Under the pieces are notes generated by a model. The model did not search any database and had not been told where the DNA came from. It saw nothing but the letters and a program-made list of their open reading frames with translations. Below are positions 1 to 6,234 of a stretch of DNA of 7,795 nucleotides, one piece after another; position 1 is the first letter of the stretch, and each line of letters begins with the position of its first letter. The stretch is from contig DISR01000058.1 in assembly GCA_002421825.1 (NCBI GenBank), positions 25,756 through 33,550 on the forward strand, written 5' to 3'. The stretch comes from Thiobacillus sp. UBA6205. Lineage in GTDB: Bacteria; Pseudomonadota; Gammaproteobacteria; Burkholderiales; Thiobacillaceae. The position numbers were made by a program, and so were the translations under genes.

Positions 1-140
1 GACTTGCCGCCGCCGGTGGGCATGATGACCAGGGCGTCGCCGCCCTCGACCAGATGCGTGACGATGTCCTCCTGGTGCGGGCGGAAGCCGGCGTGGCCGA
101 AGACCGAGCGCAGCAGCCGAAGTGTGCGCGGCTCAGCCAT
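1..140 (-). CDS. recQ: RecQ-type ATP-dependent DNA helicase, N-terminal fragment (cut by window edge)
   Basis: Only the first 46 codons and two bases of codon 47 are inside the window; the gene continues past the left edge. Reading from the ATG at 140-138, the product shows a RecQ-like Q motif (FRPHQEDIV, residues about 19-27) followed by helicase motif I, the Walker A sequence MPTGGGKS (residues about 40-47, the last residue from a partial codon). This spacing and the PTGGGKS form are typical of the RecQ superfamily 2 DNA helicases, which unwind DNA 3'-5' in recombination and repair. The ATG overlaps the last 8 bases of the upstream regulator gene (ATGGCTGA shared), so the two are probably co-transcribed and perhaps translationally coupled. 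The family call rests on a short stretch: RecQ is much the best fit, but a RecQ-like paralogue cannot be excluded. Confidence 0.85.
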   Translation of the reverse strand, partial: MAEPRTLRLLRSVFGHAGFRPHQEDIVTHLVEGGDALVIMPTGGGK

Positions 141-1047
141 GCTTCCTGCCTCCGCTCTTTGCGGACTGCGCCAGCACGAAGGTCTTGAATGCAAGCGCCG
201 CCGGCGAAAGCCGCTTGTCGGCGCGGTGCACCACGTACCAGTGGCGCATGATGGGGAAGCTCTCGACGTTCAGGACTGACAGGCGCTTGAGCTCCAGCTC
301 CTGCTCCAGCGTCTGCAGCGACAGGATGCCCAGGCCCAGCCCGGCCTGCACCGCCTGCTTGATGGCCTCGTTGCTGCTCATTTCCATGCTGGTGGTGAGT
401 TCCATGCCCTTGTCGGCGAAGAAGCGCTCCATGGCGCCGCGGGTGCCGGACCCCGCCTCGCGCACCAGGAAGGGCTCATGCGCCAGGTCGCGGATGGCGA
501 CTTTTTTCTTGCGCGCGAGCGGATGTTCGGGCGGTGCGATGACGACCAGCGGATTGTCCATGAAGCGGGTGGCTTCGAGGTCGAGGCCGTCCGGCACCTG
601 GCCCATGATGGCGAGATCGATGCGGTTGTGCGCAAGCTGGCCCAGCACCGACTCGCGGTTGGACACGTCCAGATGAATTGCAACCCTGGAATAACGGGCG
701 CGGAAGCGGGCGAGGATGCCGGTGGCGATGGCGCTCACCGTGGTGGTCACGGCAATGTTGAGGCGGCCGCTGTCCATGCCGCGCAGCTGCGCAAGATTGG
801 CCTGCAGATCATCCAGGCGCGCGGTGATGCTCTGGCTCGCATGCAGCACCTCGCGTCCGGCATCGGTGAGATAGATTTTCTTGCCCAGCTGCTCGGTGAG
901 CGGCAGGCCGAGAATGGCCTCGATGCCCTTCACCTGCATGGACACCGCAGGCTGGGACAGATGCAGTTCCGCCGCCGCCCTGGAGAAGGACAGGTTGCAG
1001 GCAACGGCCTCGAAAACACGGAATTGGCGCAGGGTCAGGCGTCGCAT
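133..1047 (-). CDS. cbbR: LysR-type transcriptional regulator, CbbR-like (divergent from cbbM)
   Basis: A 304-residue protein, the usual LysR-family length. The N-terminal winged helix-turn-helix covers about residues 1-65; the recognition region FSRAAAELHLSQPAVSMQVK lies at 21-40. The C-terminal co-inducer domain (about 90-295) carries REAGSGTR at 196-203 and SSNEAIKQAVQAGLGLGILS from 224, both typical of CbbR. CbbR proteins bind DNA next to Calvin-cycle operons and activate them in response to metabolites such as RuBP or NADPH. The gene is divergent from cbbM across 393 bp, the classical cbbR arrangement, so cbbM is the expected target. The start is the ATG at 1047; only a weak AGG lies 6 nt upstream, and that region falls within a repeat arm beginning at 1051. 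The stop overlaps the recQ start by 8 bases. It aligns without gaps to the second regulator at 6873-7757 over about 250 residues, with 34 of the first 60 residues identical. Exact effector and target are inferred. Confidence 0.9.
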   Translation of the reverse strand: MRRLTLRQFRVFEAVACNLSFSRAAAELHLSQPAVSMQVKGIEAILGLPLTEQLGKKIYLTDAGREVLHASQSITARLDDLQANLAQLRGMDSGRLNIAVTTTVSAIATGILARFRARYSRVAIHLDVSNRESVLGQLAHNRIDLAIMGQVPDGLDLEATRFMDNPLVVIAPPEHPLARKKKVAIRDLAHEPFLVREAGSGTRGAMERFFADKGMELTTSMEMSSNEAIKQAVQAGLGLGILSLQTLEQELELKRLSVLNVESFPIMRHWYVVHRADKRLSPAALAFKTFVLAQSAKSGGRKHG

Positions 1048-1050
1048 CAG

Positions 1051-1320
1051 GCGCCTATTTCAGCAGGAATTGGATGTGCGACGGGGATATGGCGGGATGG
1101 ATGGCGCGACGCGCGGCGCAGTGAATGGTAACCCCCTTCACAAGCCGTGCAACAAAGCCAGCCGCCCGCCATACCCCCGTCCCTTTGGGTTGCACCAAAG
1201 CCCGGCGTTCGCTTTGTCGCGCTCCTTGGCTTCGTATGTCGAATACGACCTGCGTCGCGCTTCGCGCGCTCATCCGGGCTTTGGTGCAACGCATCATTCA
1301 ATTCCTGTTGAAACAGGCTC
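1051..1320. repeat. Outer inverted repeat framing the cbbR-proximal half of the cbbR-cbbM spacer
   Basis: The arms at 1051-1076 and 1295-1320 are inverted copies, identical at 22 of 26 positions; the shared core is CAGGAATTG. The left arm starts 4 bases from the cbbR start codon and therefore covers its ribosome-binding region. The right arm ends where the AT-rich cbbM promoter stretch begins. The right arm contains a perfect small palindrome, CCTGTTGAAACAGG (1304-1317), that has decayed in the left arm. No convincing target-site duplication is seen outside the arms and no transposase-like reading frame lies inside. The likeliest reading is a non-autonomous palindromic element (MITE-like) or an old intergenic repeat; a regulatory role is possible but unproven. 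The DNA between the arms at 1077-1188 shows nothing else recognisable. Confidence 0.7.
1189..1290. repeat. Perfect 17-bp inverted repeat, 102-bp palindromic unit inside the larger repeat
   Basis: GTTGCACCAAAGCCCGG at 1189-1205 is exactly repeated in inverted form at 1274-1290. The interior holds a further stem (TCGTAT at 1232-1237 against ATACGA at 1243-1248) and a direct repeat GTCGCGCT (1216-1223 and 1254-1261). The right arm directly abuts the outer repeat arm. A related but diverged sequence, GCAACAAAGCC, occurs at about 1149-1159. The GC-rich 'AGCCCGG...CCGGGCT' style is like dispersed intergenic repeats common in beta- and gammaproteobacterial genomes. It is not an intrinsic terminator: the loop is long and there is no T tract. 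Confidence 0.75.
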
Positions 1321-1321
1321 C

Positions 1322-1392
1322 ACATATAAGCCAATTTATATAGTTATTATCATAACATTTGAATTTTATTTATATAACACGGCCCGTATAGT
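1322..1392 (+). promoter_or_regulatory. AT-rich cbbM promoter/operator region with LysR-type half-sites
   Basis: This stretch is strikingly AT-rich against its GC-rich surroundings. It contains TATAA-N6-TTATA (1325-1340), the inverted repeat GTTAT-N4-ATAAC (1343-1356), and TNA triplets at 1350 (TCA), 1360 (TGA) and 1370 (TTA). These triplets form two adjoining TNA-N7-TNA pairs, each also matching T-N11-A, 10 bp apart on the same helical face. TNA-N7/8-TNA is the reported CbbR half-site pattern and T-N11-A the general LysR motif. Possible promoter hexamers are TTATCA (1347-1352) with TATATA (1371-1376), spacing 18, or a -10 TATAGT at 1387-1392; I cannot choose between them. Chance TNA matches are common in AT-rich DNA, so the region is better supported than any single site. 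Confidence 0.55.
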
Positions 1393-1440
1393 TCGCTCCT
1401 GATTATTTCAGCAACGTTTATCAAGAACAGGAGCCAAGCC

Positions 1441-2820
1441 ATGGATCAGTCCGCACGCTACGCCGACCTTTCCCTGAAAGAGGAAGACCTCATCAAGGGC
1501 GGCAAGCACATTCTCGTCGCCTACAAGATGAAGCCGAAGTCCGGCTACGGTTACCTGGAAGCGGCCGCGCACTTCGCCGCCGAGTCTTCCACCGGCACCA
1601 ACGTCGAAGTTTCCACCACCGACGAATTCACCAAGGGCGTCGACGCGCTGGTCTATTACATCGACGAAGCCACCGAAGACATGCGGATCGCATATCCGCT
1701 GGAACTGTTCGACCGCAACGTCACCGACGGCCGTTTCATGCTGGTGTCCTTCCTGACGCTCGCCATCGGCAACAACCAGGGCATGGGCGACATCGAACAC
1801 GCCAAGATGATCGACTTCTACGTGCCCGAGCGCGTGATCCAGATGTTCGACGGCCCGGCCAAGGACATTTCCGACCTGTGGCGCATCCTCGGCCGTCCGG
1901 TCGAGAACGGCGGCTACATTGCCGGCACCATCATCAAGCCCAAGCTGGGCCTGCGTCCCGAACCGTTCGCCAACGCAGCCTACCAGTTCTGGCTGGGCGG
2001 CGACTTCATCAAGAACGACGAGCCGCAGGGCAACCAGGTGTTCGCTCCGATCAAGAAGGTGCTGCCGCTGGTGTACGACGCCATGAAGCGCGCCCAGGAC
2101 GAAACCGGCCAGGCCAAGCTGTTCTCCATGAACATCACCGCCGACGACCACTACGAAATGTGCGCCCGCGCCGACTACGCGCTGGAAGTCTTCGGTCCAG
2201 ACGCCGACAAGCTCGCCTTCCTGGTCGACGGCTACGTCGGCGGCCCCGGCATGGTCACCACCGCCCGCCGCCAGTATCCGAACCAGTACCTGCACTACCA
2301 CCGTGCCGGCCACGGCGCCGTCACTTCCCCCAGTTCCAAGCGCGGCTACACTGCCTTCGTGCTGGCCAAGATGTCCCGCCTGCAGGGTGCTTCCGGCATC
2401 CACGTCGGCACCATGGGCTACGGCAAGATGGAAGGCGAGGGCGACGACAAGATCATCGCCTACATGATCGAGCGCGACGAGTGCCAGGGCCCGGTGTACT
2501 TCCAGAAATGGTACGGCATGAAGCCCACCACCCCGATCATCTCGGGCGGCATGAACGCGCTGCGCCTGCCCGGCTTCTTCGAGAACCTGGGCCACGGCAA
2601 CGTCATCAACACCGCCGGCGGCGGCTCCTACGGCCACATCGACTCCCCGGCGGCCGGCGCGATCTCGCTGCGCCAGTCGTACGAGTGCTGGAAATCCGGC
2701 GCCGACCCGATCGAGTTCGCGAAAGAGCACAAGGAATTCGCCCGCGCCTTCGAATCCTTCCCCAACGACGCCGACAAGCTGTTCCCCGGCTGGCGCGAGA
2801 AGCTGGGCGTGCATAAATAA
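1441..2820 (+). CDS. cbbM: Form II ribulose-1,5-bisphosphate carboxylase/oxygenase large subunit
   Basis: A 459-residue form II RuBisCO, complete and close to the length of the Rhodospirillum rubrum enzyme. It fixes CO2 onto RuBP, giving two 3-phosphoglycerate, and works as dimers or dimer multimers without a small subunit. All key residues are present and fall at R. rubrum numbering: K166 in GTIIKPKLGLRP, the carbamylated lysine K191 with D193 and E194 in GGDFIKNDEPQGNQ, H287 in HYHRAGHG, the mobile loop-6 lysine K329 in MGYGKMEG, and S368 in ISGGMN. N111 in GNNQG, in the N-terminal domain, is also present. The start ATG has a good AGGAG (1429-1433) 7 nt upstream. The gene lacks any nearby carboxysome genes. 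It is followed 25 nt after the stop by a strong terminator, which would let cbbM be expressed far above cbbQ and cbbO. Transcription is expected to be controlled by the divergent CbbR. Nothing in the protein looks damaged. Confidence 0.98.
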   Translation: MDQSARYADLSLKEEDLIKGGKHILVAYKMKPKSGYGYLEAAAHFAAESSTGTNVEVSTTDEFTKGVDALVYYIDEATEDMRIAYPLELFDRNVTDGRFMLVSFLTLAIGNNQGMGDIEHAKMIDFYVPERVIQMFDGPAKDISDLWRILGRPVENGGYIAGTIIKPKLGLRPEPFANAAYQFWLGGDFIKNDEPQGNQVFAPIKKVLPLVYDAMKRAQDETGQAKLFSMNITADDHYEMCARADYALEVFGPDADKLAFLVDGYVGGPGMVTTARRQYPNQYLHYHRAGHGAVTSPSSKRGYTAFVLAKMSRLQGASGIHVGTMGYGKMEGEGDDKIIAYMIERDECQGPVYFQKWYGMKPTTPIISGGMNALRLPGFFENLGHGNVINTAGGGSYGHIDSPAAGAISLRQSYECWKSGADPIEFAKEHKEFARAFESFPNDADKLFPGWREKLGVHK

Positions 2821-2845
2821 GCAGTTCGTGCACTAAGCAGCAAAA

Positions 2846-2878
2846 AACGCCCCCGATGCATTGGGGGCGTTGTTTTTT
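2846..2878 (+). terminator. Rho-independent terminator after cbbM
   Basis: A perfect 9-bp stem, AACGCCCCC (2846-2854) against GGGGGCGTT (2863-2871), closes an 8-nt loop and is followed by G and six T (2873-2878). It lies 25 nt after the cbbM stop. An A run at 2842-2847 could also give it some activity on the opposite strand. It should uncouple cbbM message level from cbbQO. Confidence 0.93.
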
Positions 2879-2883
2879 ACAAT

Positions 2884-2944
2884 GAGGACTTGAGGACAAG
2901 AGGCAATACAGAGAGGTTTTCCTCCTGTCCTCTTGTCCTCCCTG
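2884..2944. repeat. Long hairpin of 8-nt tandem units between cbbM and cbbQ
   Basis: GAGGACAAGAGG (2892-2903) is perfectly complementary to CCTCTTGTCCTC (2929-2940). Pairing resumes inside with ACAG/CTGT (2908-2911 with 2925-2928) and GAGG/CCTC (2913-2916 with 2921-2924) around a TTTT loop, giving 20 base pairs interrupted by two left-side bulges. The left arm continues an 8-nt direct repeat (GAGGACTT at 2884, GAGGACAA at 2892, GAGG at 2900); the right arm has the matching 8-nt period (CCTCCTGT at 2921, CCTCTTGT at 2929, CCTCCCTG at 2937). The hairpin can therefore pair in more than one register. Possible roles are RNA stabilisation, attenuation or a dispersed repeat; none is shown. Confidence 0.8.
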
Positions 2945-2976
2945 TTCAAGCCGTTTGGACGATTGGCGCAACCCAC

Positions 2977-2980
2977 GGAG
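2977..2980 (+). promoter_or_regulatory. Ribosome-binding site deciding the cbbQ start
   Basis: GGAG lies 6 nt before the ATG at 2987. It favours this ATG over the in-frame TTG at 2933, which sits inside the preceding hairpin arm and has no comparable site. Confidence 0.7.
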
Positions 2981-2986
2981 TCGCAG

Positions 2987-3790
2987 ATGATCGACAAAGA
3001 CCAATACAAGGTTCAGCAGGAACCCTACTACCAGCCGCAGCAGAACGAAGTCGCGCTGTACGAGGCCGCCTACCGCAACCGCCTGCCGGTGATGGTCAAG
3101 GGCCCCACCGGCTGCGGCAAGTCGCGCTTCGTCGAGTACATGGCGTGGAAGCTCGGCAAGCCGCTGATCACCGTGGCCTGCAACGAGGACATGACGGCCT
3201 CCGACCTGGTGGGACGTTACTTATTGGAAGCCAACGGCACCCGCTGGCTTGACGGGCCGCTCACCAGCGCCGCACGCATCGGCGCCATCTGCTATCTGGA
3301 TGAAATCGTCGAGGCGCGCCAGGACACCACCGTGGTGATCCATCCGCTCACCGACCACCGCCGCACCCTGCCGCTGGACAAGAAGGGCGAACTGATCAAC
3401 GCGCACCCGGATTTCCAGCTGGTGATCTCCTACAACCCGGGCTACCAGAGCCTGATGAAGGATTTGAAACAGTCGACCAAGCAGCGCTTCACCGCTTTCG
3501 ATTTCGACTACCCGGCGTCTGAACTGGAAACCACCATCCTCGCGAAAGAAACCGGCCTCGACGGGGCCACCGCCGCCAGGCTGGTCAAGATCGGCCAGAC
3601 CGCACGCAACCTCAAGGGCCACGGCCTCGACGAAGGCATCTCCACGCGCCTGCTGGTCTATGCCGCGACCCTGATCAAGGACGGCGTAGCGCCGCGCGAC
3701 GCCTGCCGCATGGCCCTGGTGCGCCCCATCACCGACGATGCCGACATCCGCGAAACGCTGGACCATGCGATTGATGCGGTGTTCGCGTAA
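2987..3790 (+). CDS. cbbQ: CbbQ, MoxR-family AAA+ ATPase of the CbbQO RuBisCO activase
   Basis: A 267-residue AAA+ protein from the ATG at 2987, the usual CbbQ size. Visible motifs in order are Walker A GPTGCGKS (39-46), Walker B ICYLDE (101-106, D105 and E106), a sensor-1-like asparagine in SYNPGYQ (N150), the STKQRF segment with a candidate arginine finger (R167), and a sensor-2-like arginine in STRLL (R221). CbbQ forms hexamers which, with one CbbO, use ATP hydrolysis to remodel RuBisCO and release inhibitory sugar phosphates; this is established for Acidithiobacillus ferrooxidans CbbQO. Its position between cbbM and cbbO points to service of this form II enzyme. It begins 166 nt after cbbM, beyond a terminator and a long hairpin, so expression needs read-through or its own start; I see no convincing promoter. 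MoxR proteins of other pathways share the fold, but the cbbM/cbbO context decides the call. Confidence 0.95.
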   Translation: MIDKDQYKVQQEPYYQPQQNEVALYEAAYRNRLPVMVKGPTGCGKSRFVEYMAWKLGKPLITVACNEDMTASDLVGRYLLEANGTRWLDGPLTSAARIGAICYLDEIVEARQDTTVVIHPLTDHRRTLPLDKKGELINAHPDFQLVISYNPGYQSLMKDLKQSTKQRFTAFDFDYPASELETTILAKETGLDGATAARLVKIGQTARNLKGHGLDEGISTRLLVYAATLIKDGVAPRDACRMALVRPITDDADIRETLDHAIDAVFA

Positions 3791-3801
3791 TGCAAAACCA
3801 T

Positions 3802-3890
3802 TTAACCACGGGGGACACGGGGAGCACGGGGAAACCTTGAGCTTTATTTCATATGGTTTCCCCCGTGTCCCCCGTGCTCCCCGTGGTTAA
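3802..3890. repeat. Long hairpin of 9-nt tandem units between cbbQ and cbbO
   Basis: The arms at 3802-3836 and 3855-3890 are near-perfect inverted copies: 31 of 35 positions pair, plus one extra base, around an 18-nt AT-rich loop. Each arm consists of three ACGGGG units on a 9-nt period, framed by TTAACC outside and AAACC inside. The linkers GA and AG occur in opposite order in the two arms, and this accounts for all four mismatches. The structure begins 11 nt after the cbbQ stop and ends 15 nt before the cbbO ATG, so it fills almost the whole spacer. There is no T tract, so it is not a standard terminator; protection of mRNA ends, a brake on cbbO translation, or a dispersed repeat are all possible. 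Confidence 0.85.
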
Positions 3891-3905
3891 GCATTTCGCC
3901 TTGGA

Positions 3906-6173
3906 ATGGACGTGACTGAAGCCGAATACCAGCACCCGTTGATGGCTGCTTACTGGAAGCAGCTCGATACCCGCTTCCCGCAGGTGGAGGCGGTGTTCGA
4001 GGATTGCATGGCGGAGGCGCTGGCGGTGCTCACGCGCGAGGGGCTCGATGCCTACCTCGAGGCCGCGCGCGTCATCGGCAAGCTGGGGCGCGGCGCGGAA
4101 CCGATGCTGGCGTTCATGGAAGAATGGCCGTCGGTTGCCAAATCCGTCGGCGAGGCCGCATTGCCGCCGGTCATGGCGCTCATCCAGCGCCTGCAGAAGT
4201 CGCCCAATGGCCGTGCCATCGCGCCCTTCCTGCAGACGCTGGCGGCCGTGGCGCGCCGCCTGCAATCGCAGGAACAGTTGCAGCATTACCTCGACATCAC
4301 CCTGGAACTGAAGGCGCGCACCACCGGTTCCATCCACGGCCATCACACCACTTTCCCCAGTCCCGGGCTGCCGGATTTTCTTGCCCAGGCACCCAGCCTG
4401 CTCGTGCAGCTTTCCGTCGCCGGCCTCAGGAACTGGGTGGAATACGGCATCCGCAACTACGCCAAACATCCCGAGCGACAGAAGGATTATTTCAGCCTGC
4501 AGTCGGCCGATGCGCGCGCGGTGCTGCAGCGCGAACGTCACGGCACGCTGCTGGCCGACGTCGAGCGCAAACTCGATCTGTACCTGCGCGGGCTGTGGCA
4601 GGACAGCGACCATCTCGTGCCCTATTCCACCGCCTTCGACGAAATCCGCAAGCCGGTGCCGTATTACGACAAGCTCGGCATGCGCCTGCCGGACGTCTAT
4701 GACGACGCGGGAGAAATCTCCGGCCTCGACCGCTACCGCGCCACGCTCGCGCACATGGTCGGCCACCGCCGCTGGAGCGAGGCGCAGGTCGCCGACAACT
4801 GGAGTCCGTTCCAGCGCATGGCGGTGGAGTTCTTCGAGGACTGCCGCGTCGAAACATTGTTGATGCGCGAATATCCTGGCCTCTCCCGCATCTTCCTCGC
4901 GCTGCACCCGAAACCTGCCGAGGATGCCTGCGACCCGGAAACCACTTCCTGCCTGCGCCATCGCCTCGCCATGCTGTCGCGCGCGCTGCTCGATCCGGAG
5001 CACGGCTATCGTGACGCCGACCTCAATGATTTCGTCGCGCGCTTCCATGCCATCCTGGAAAAGGGCGAATCTTCCACGCGCGAAATCGCCGCACTGGCGC
5101 TGTCCTACGTCGCCAGGACACGACGCCCCAGCGACCAGCTTGCCAAGGTGCATTTCGACGGCACCGTGGTCGACTATCGTGACGACAACCGCCAGCTGTG
5201 GAAATTCATCGAGGAAGGAGACGAGGAAGAAGCCTTCGATCAAAAGCGCAAGATCGAGCCGGGCGAGGAGTTCAAGGGCCTGCCGCCGCGGCACTACCCC
5301 GAGTGGGATTACCACAGCCAGACCTACCGCCCGGACTGGGTGAGCCTGTACGAACGCCTGCATCCCAGCGGCAATGCCGCCGACATCGACCGCCTGCTGC
5401 AAAAACATGATGCGCTCGCCAAGCGCCTGAAAAGATTGCTCGATTTGCTCAAGCCGCAGGACAAGGTGCGCGTGCGCTACCAGGAAGAGGGTTCCGAGCT
5501 CGACCTTGACGTCGCCCTCCGCTCGCTGATCGACTTCAAGGGCGGCGCCACCCCAGACCCGCGCATCAACATGAGCCACAAGACCAGCGGACGCGACATT
5601 GCGGTGATGCTGCTGCTGGACCTGTCGGAATCCTTGAACGAAAAAGCCGCCGGAAGCGAGCAAACCATCCTCGAACTGTCGCAGGAAGCGGTGTCGCTGC
5701 TGGCGTGGTCGATCGAGAAACTGGGCGATCCGTTCGCCATCGCCGGCTTCCACTCCAACACCCGCCACGACGTGCGCTATCTCCACATCAAGGGCTACAG
5801 CGAGCACTGGAACGACGAGGTGAAGGCGCGCCTGGCGGCGATGGAGGCCGGCTGGTCCACGCGCATGGGCGCCGCGATGCGCCATGCCGCGCACTACCTG
5901 GGCAAGCGCCCGGCTGACAAGAAACTGATGCTCGTACTGACCGATGGCCAGCCCGCGGACGTCGATGCGCAAGACGCGCGCCTGCTCATCGAAGACGCGC
6001 GCCAGGCCGTGAAGGAACTCGACCGCGACGGCATCTTCGCCTACTGCATCAGCCTCGACCCCAAGGCCGATGAATATGTTTCCGACATCTTCGGCCGCCA
6101 GTACACCGTGGTCGACAATATCCAGCGCTTGCCGGAGAAATTGCCGGAGCTTTTCATGGCGCTCACGAAGTAG
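3906..6173 (+). CDS. cbbO: CbbO, von Willebrand factor A domain subunit of the CbbQO RuBisCO activase
   Basis: A 755-residue protein, typical CbbO length. The first roughly 550 residues form the long, mostly helical CbbO-specific region. The C-terminal part (about 564-755) is a VWA domain with a complete metal-ion-dependent adhesion site: DLSES (D572, S574, S576), a threonine in GWSTRMG (T652), and TDGQ (D680). In the A. ferrooxidans system the VWA domain of CbbO contacts RuBisCO and CbbO is the adaptor for the CbbQ hexamer, so an intact MIDAS suggests a working activase. The start at 3906 is the first ATG of the frame, but it has only a poor Shine-Dalgarno sequence and lies 15 nt after a long hairpin. 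It follows cbbQ by 115 nt, so direct stop-start coupling is unlikely. The stop codon forms the edge of a REP-like repeat. A long open frame on the opposite strand is a composition artefact. Confidence 0.95.
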   Translation: MDVTEAEYQHPLMAAYWKQLDTRFPQVEAVFEDCMAEALAVLTREGLDAYLEAARVIGKLGRGAEPMLAFMEEWPSVAKSVGEAALPPVMALIQRLQKSPNGRAIAPFLQTLAAVARRLQSQEQLQHYLDITLELKARTTGSIHGHHTTFPSPGLPDFLAQAPSLLVQLSVAGLRNWVEYGIRNYAKHPERQKDYFSLQSADARAVLQRERHGTLLADVERKLDLYLRGLWQDSDHLVPYSTAFDEIRKPVPYYDKLGMRLPDVYDDAGEISGLDRYRATLAHMVGHRRWSEAQVADNWSPFQRMAVEFFEDCRVETLLMREYPGLSRIFLALHPKPAEDACDPETTSCLRHRLAMLSRALLDPEHGYRDADLNDFVARFHAILEKGESSTREIAALALSYVARTRRPSDQLAKVHFDGTVVDYRDDNRQLWKFIEEGDEEEAFDQKRKIEPGEEFKGLPPRHYPEWDYHSQTYRPDWVSLYERLHPSGNAADIDRLLQKHDALAKRLKRLLDLLKPQDKVRVRYQEEGSELDLDVALRSLIDFKGGATPDPRINMSHKTSGRDIAVMLLLDLSESLNEKAAGSEQTILELSQEAVSLLAWSIEKLGDPFAIAGFHSNTRHDVRYLHIKGYSEHWNDEVKARLAAMEAGWSTRMGAAMRHAAHYLGKRPADKKLMLVLTDGQPADVDAQDARLLIEDARQAVKELDRDGIFAYCISLDPKADEYVSDIFGRQYTVVDNIQRLPEKLPELFMALTK

Positions 6174-6213
6174 GCGCGGCGCCTTGATGCCCTCTGGGTG
6201 CACGCCGCGATTT
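6171..6213 (+). repeat. Split REP-like palindrome starting at the cbbO stop codon
   Basis: TAGG-C-GCGGCGCC (6171-6183) and CGCCGCGATTT (6203-6213) match the two halves of the REP-like unit at 6271-6302 (TAGG-A-GCGGCGCC and CGCCGCGATTT) but are separated by about 19 extra bases. The TAG of the repeat is the cbbO stop codon, so the repeat abuts or has replaced the very end of the gene. Confidence 0.55.
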
Positions 6214-6234
6214 GAGCGGCACAACGCTCACCCC

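Noticed and set aside
505..514. A-rich run in the first cbbR as a -1 frameshift site
   Set aside because: In the coding strand it reads AAG AAA AAA G, so the AAAAAAG heptamer is out of the phase needed for slippage, and the lysine run is conserved in the second CbbR with different codons.
1291..1320. GTTTCAACAGGAATTG-like sequence as a CRISPR repeat
   Set aside because: Only two copies exist, about 245 bp apart and in opposite orientation; there is no regular spacer array.
1047..1334. Short - strand open frames inside the cbbR-cbbM spacer (1047-1334 and 1055-1297)
   Set aside because: They are made wholly of the inverted-repeat sequence, end in or at the cbbR leader, and show no protein motif.
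1408..2814. 468-codon open frame on the - strand opposite cbbM
   Set aside because: Same composition effect; cbbM carries every RuBisCO active-site residue, and the antisense product has no recognisable motif.
2878..2883. TACAAT as a -10 box for a cbbQ promoter
   Set aside because: It is a good -10 match, but no acceptable -35 lies 16-18 bp upstream; that position falls in the terminator loop and reads GATGCA.
2933..2986. Upstream TTG start giving CbbQ 18 extra residues
   Set aside because: The TTG is in a hairpin arm with no ribosome-binding site; the ATG at 2987 has GGAG at good spacing and gives the normal CbbQ length.
3849..6224. Very long open frame (791 codons) on the - strand opposite cbbO
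   Set aside because: It mirrors cbbO almost exactly, and its translation is low-complexity and rich in H, R, V and G, as expected from the antisense of a GC-rich gene. cbbO has clear VWA motifs; the antisense frame has none.
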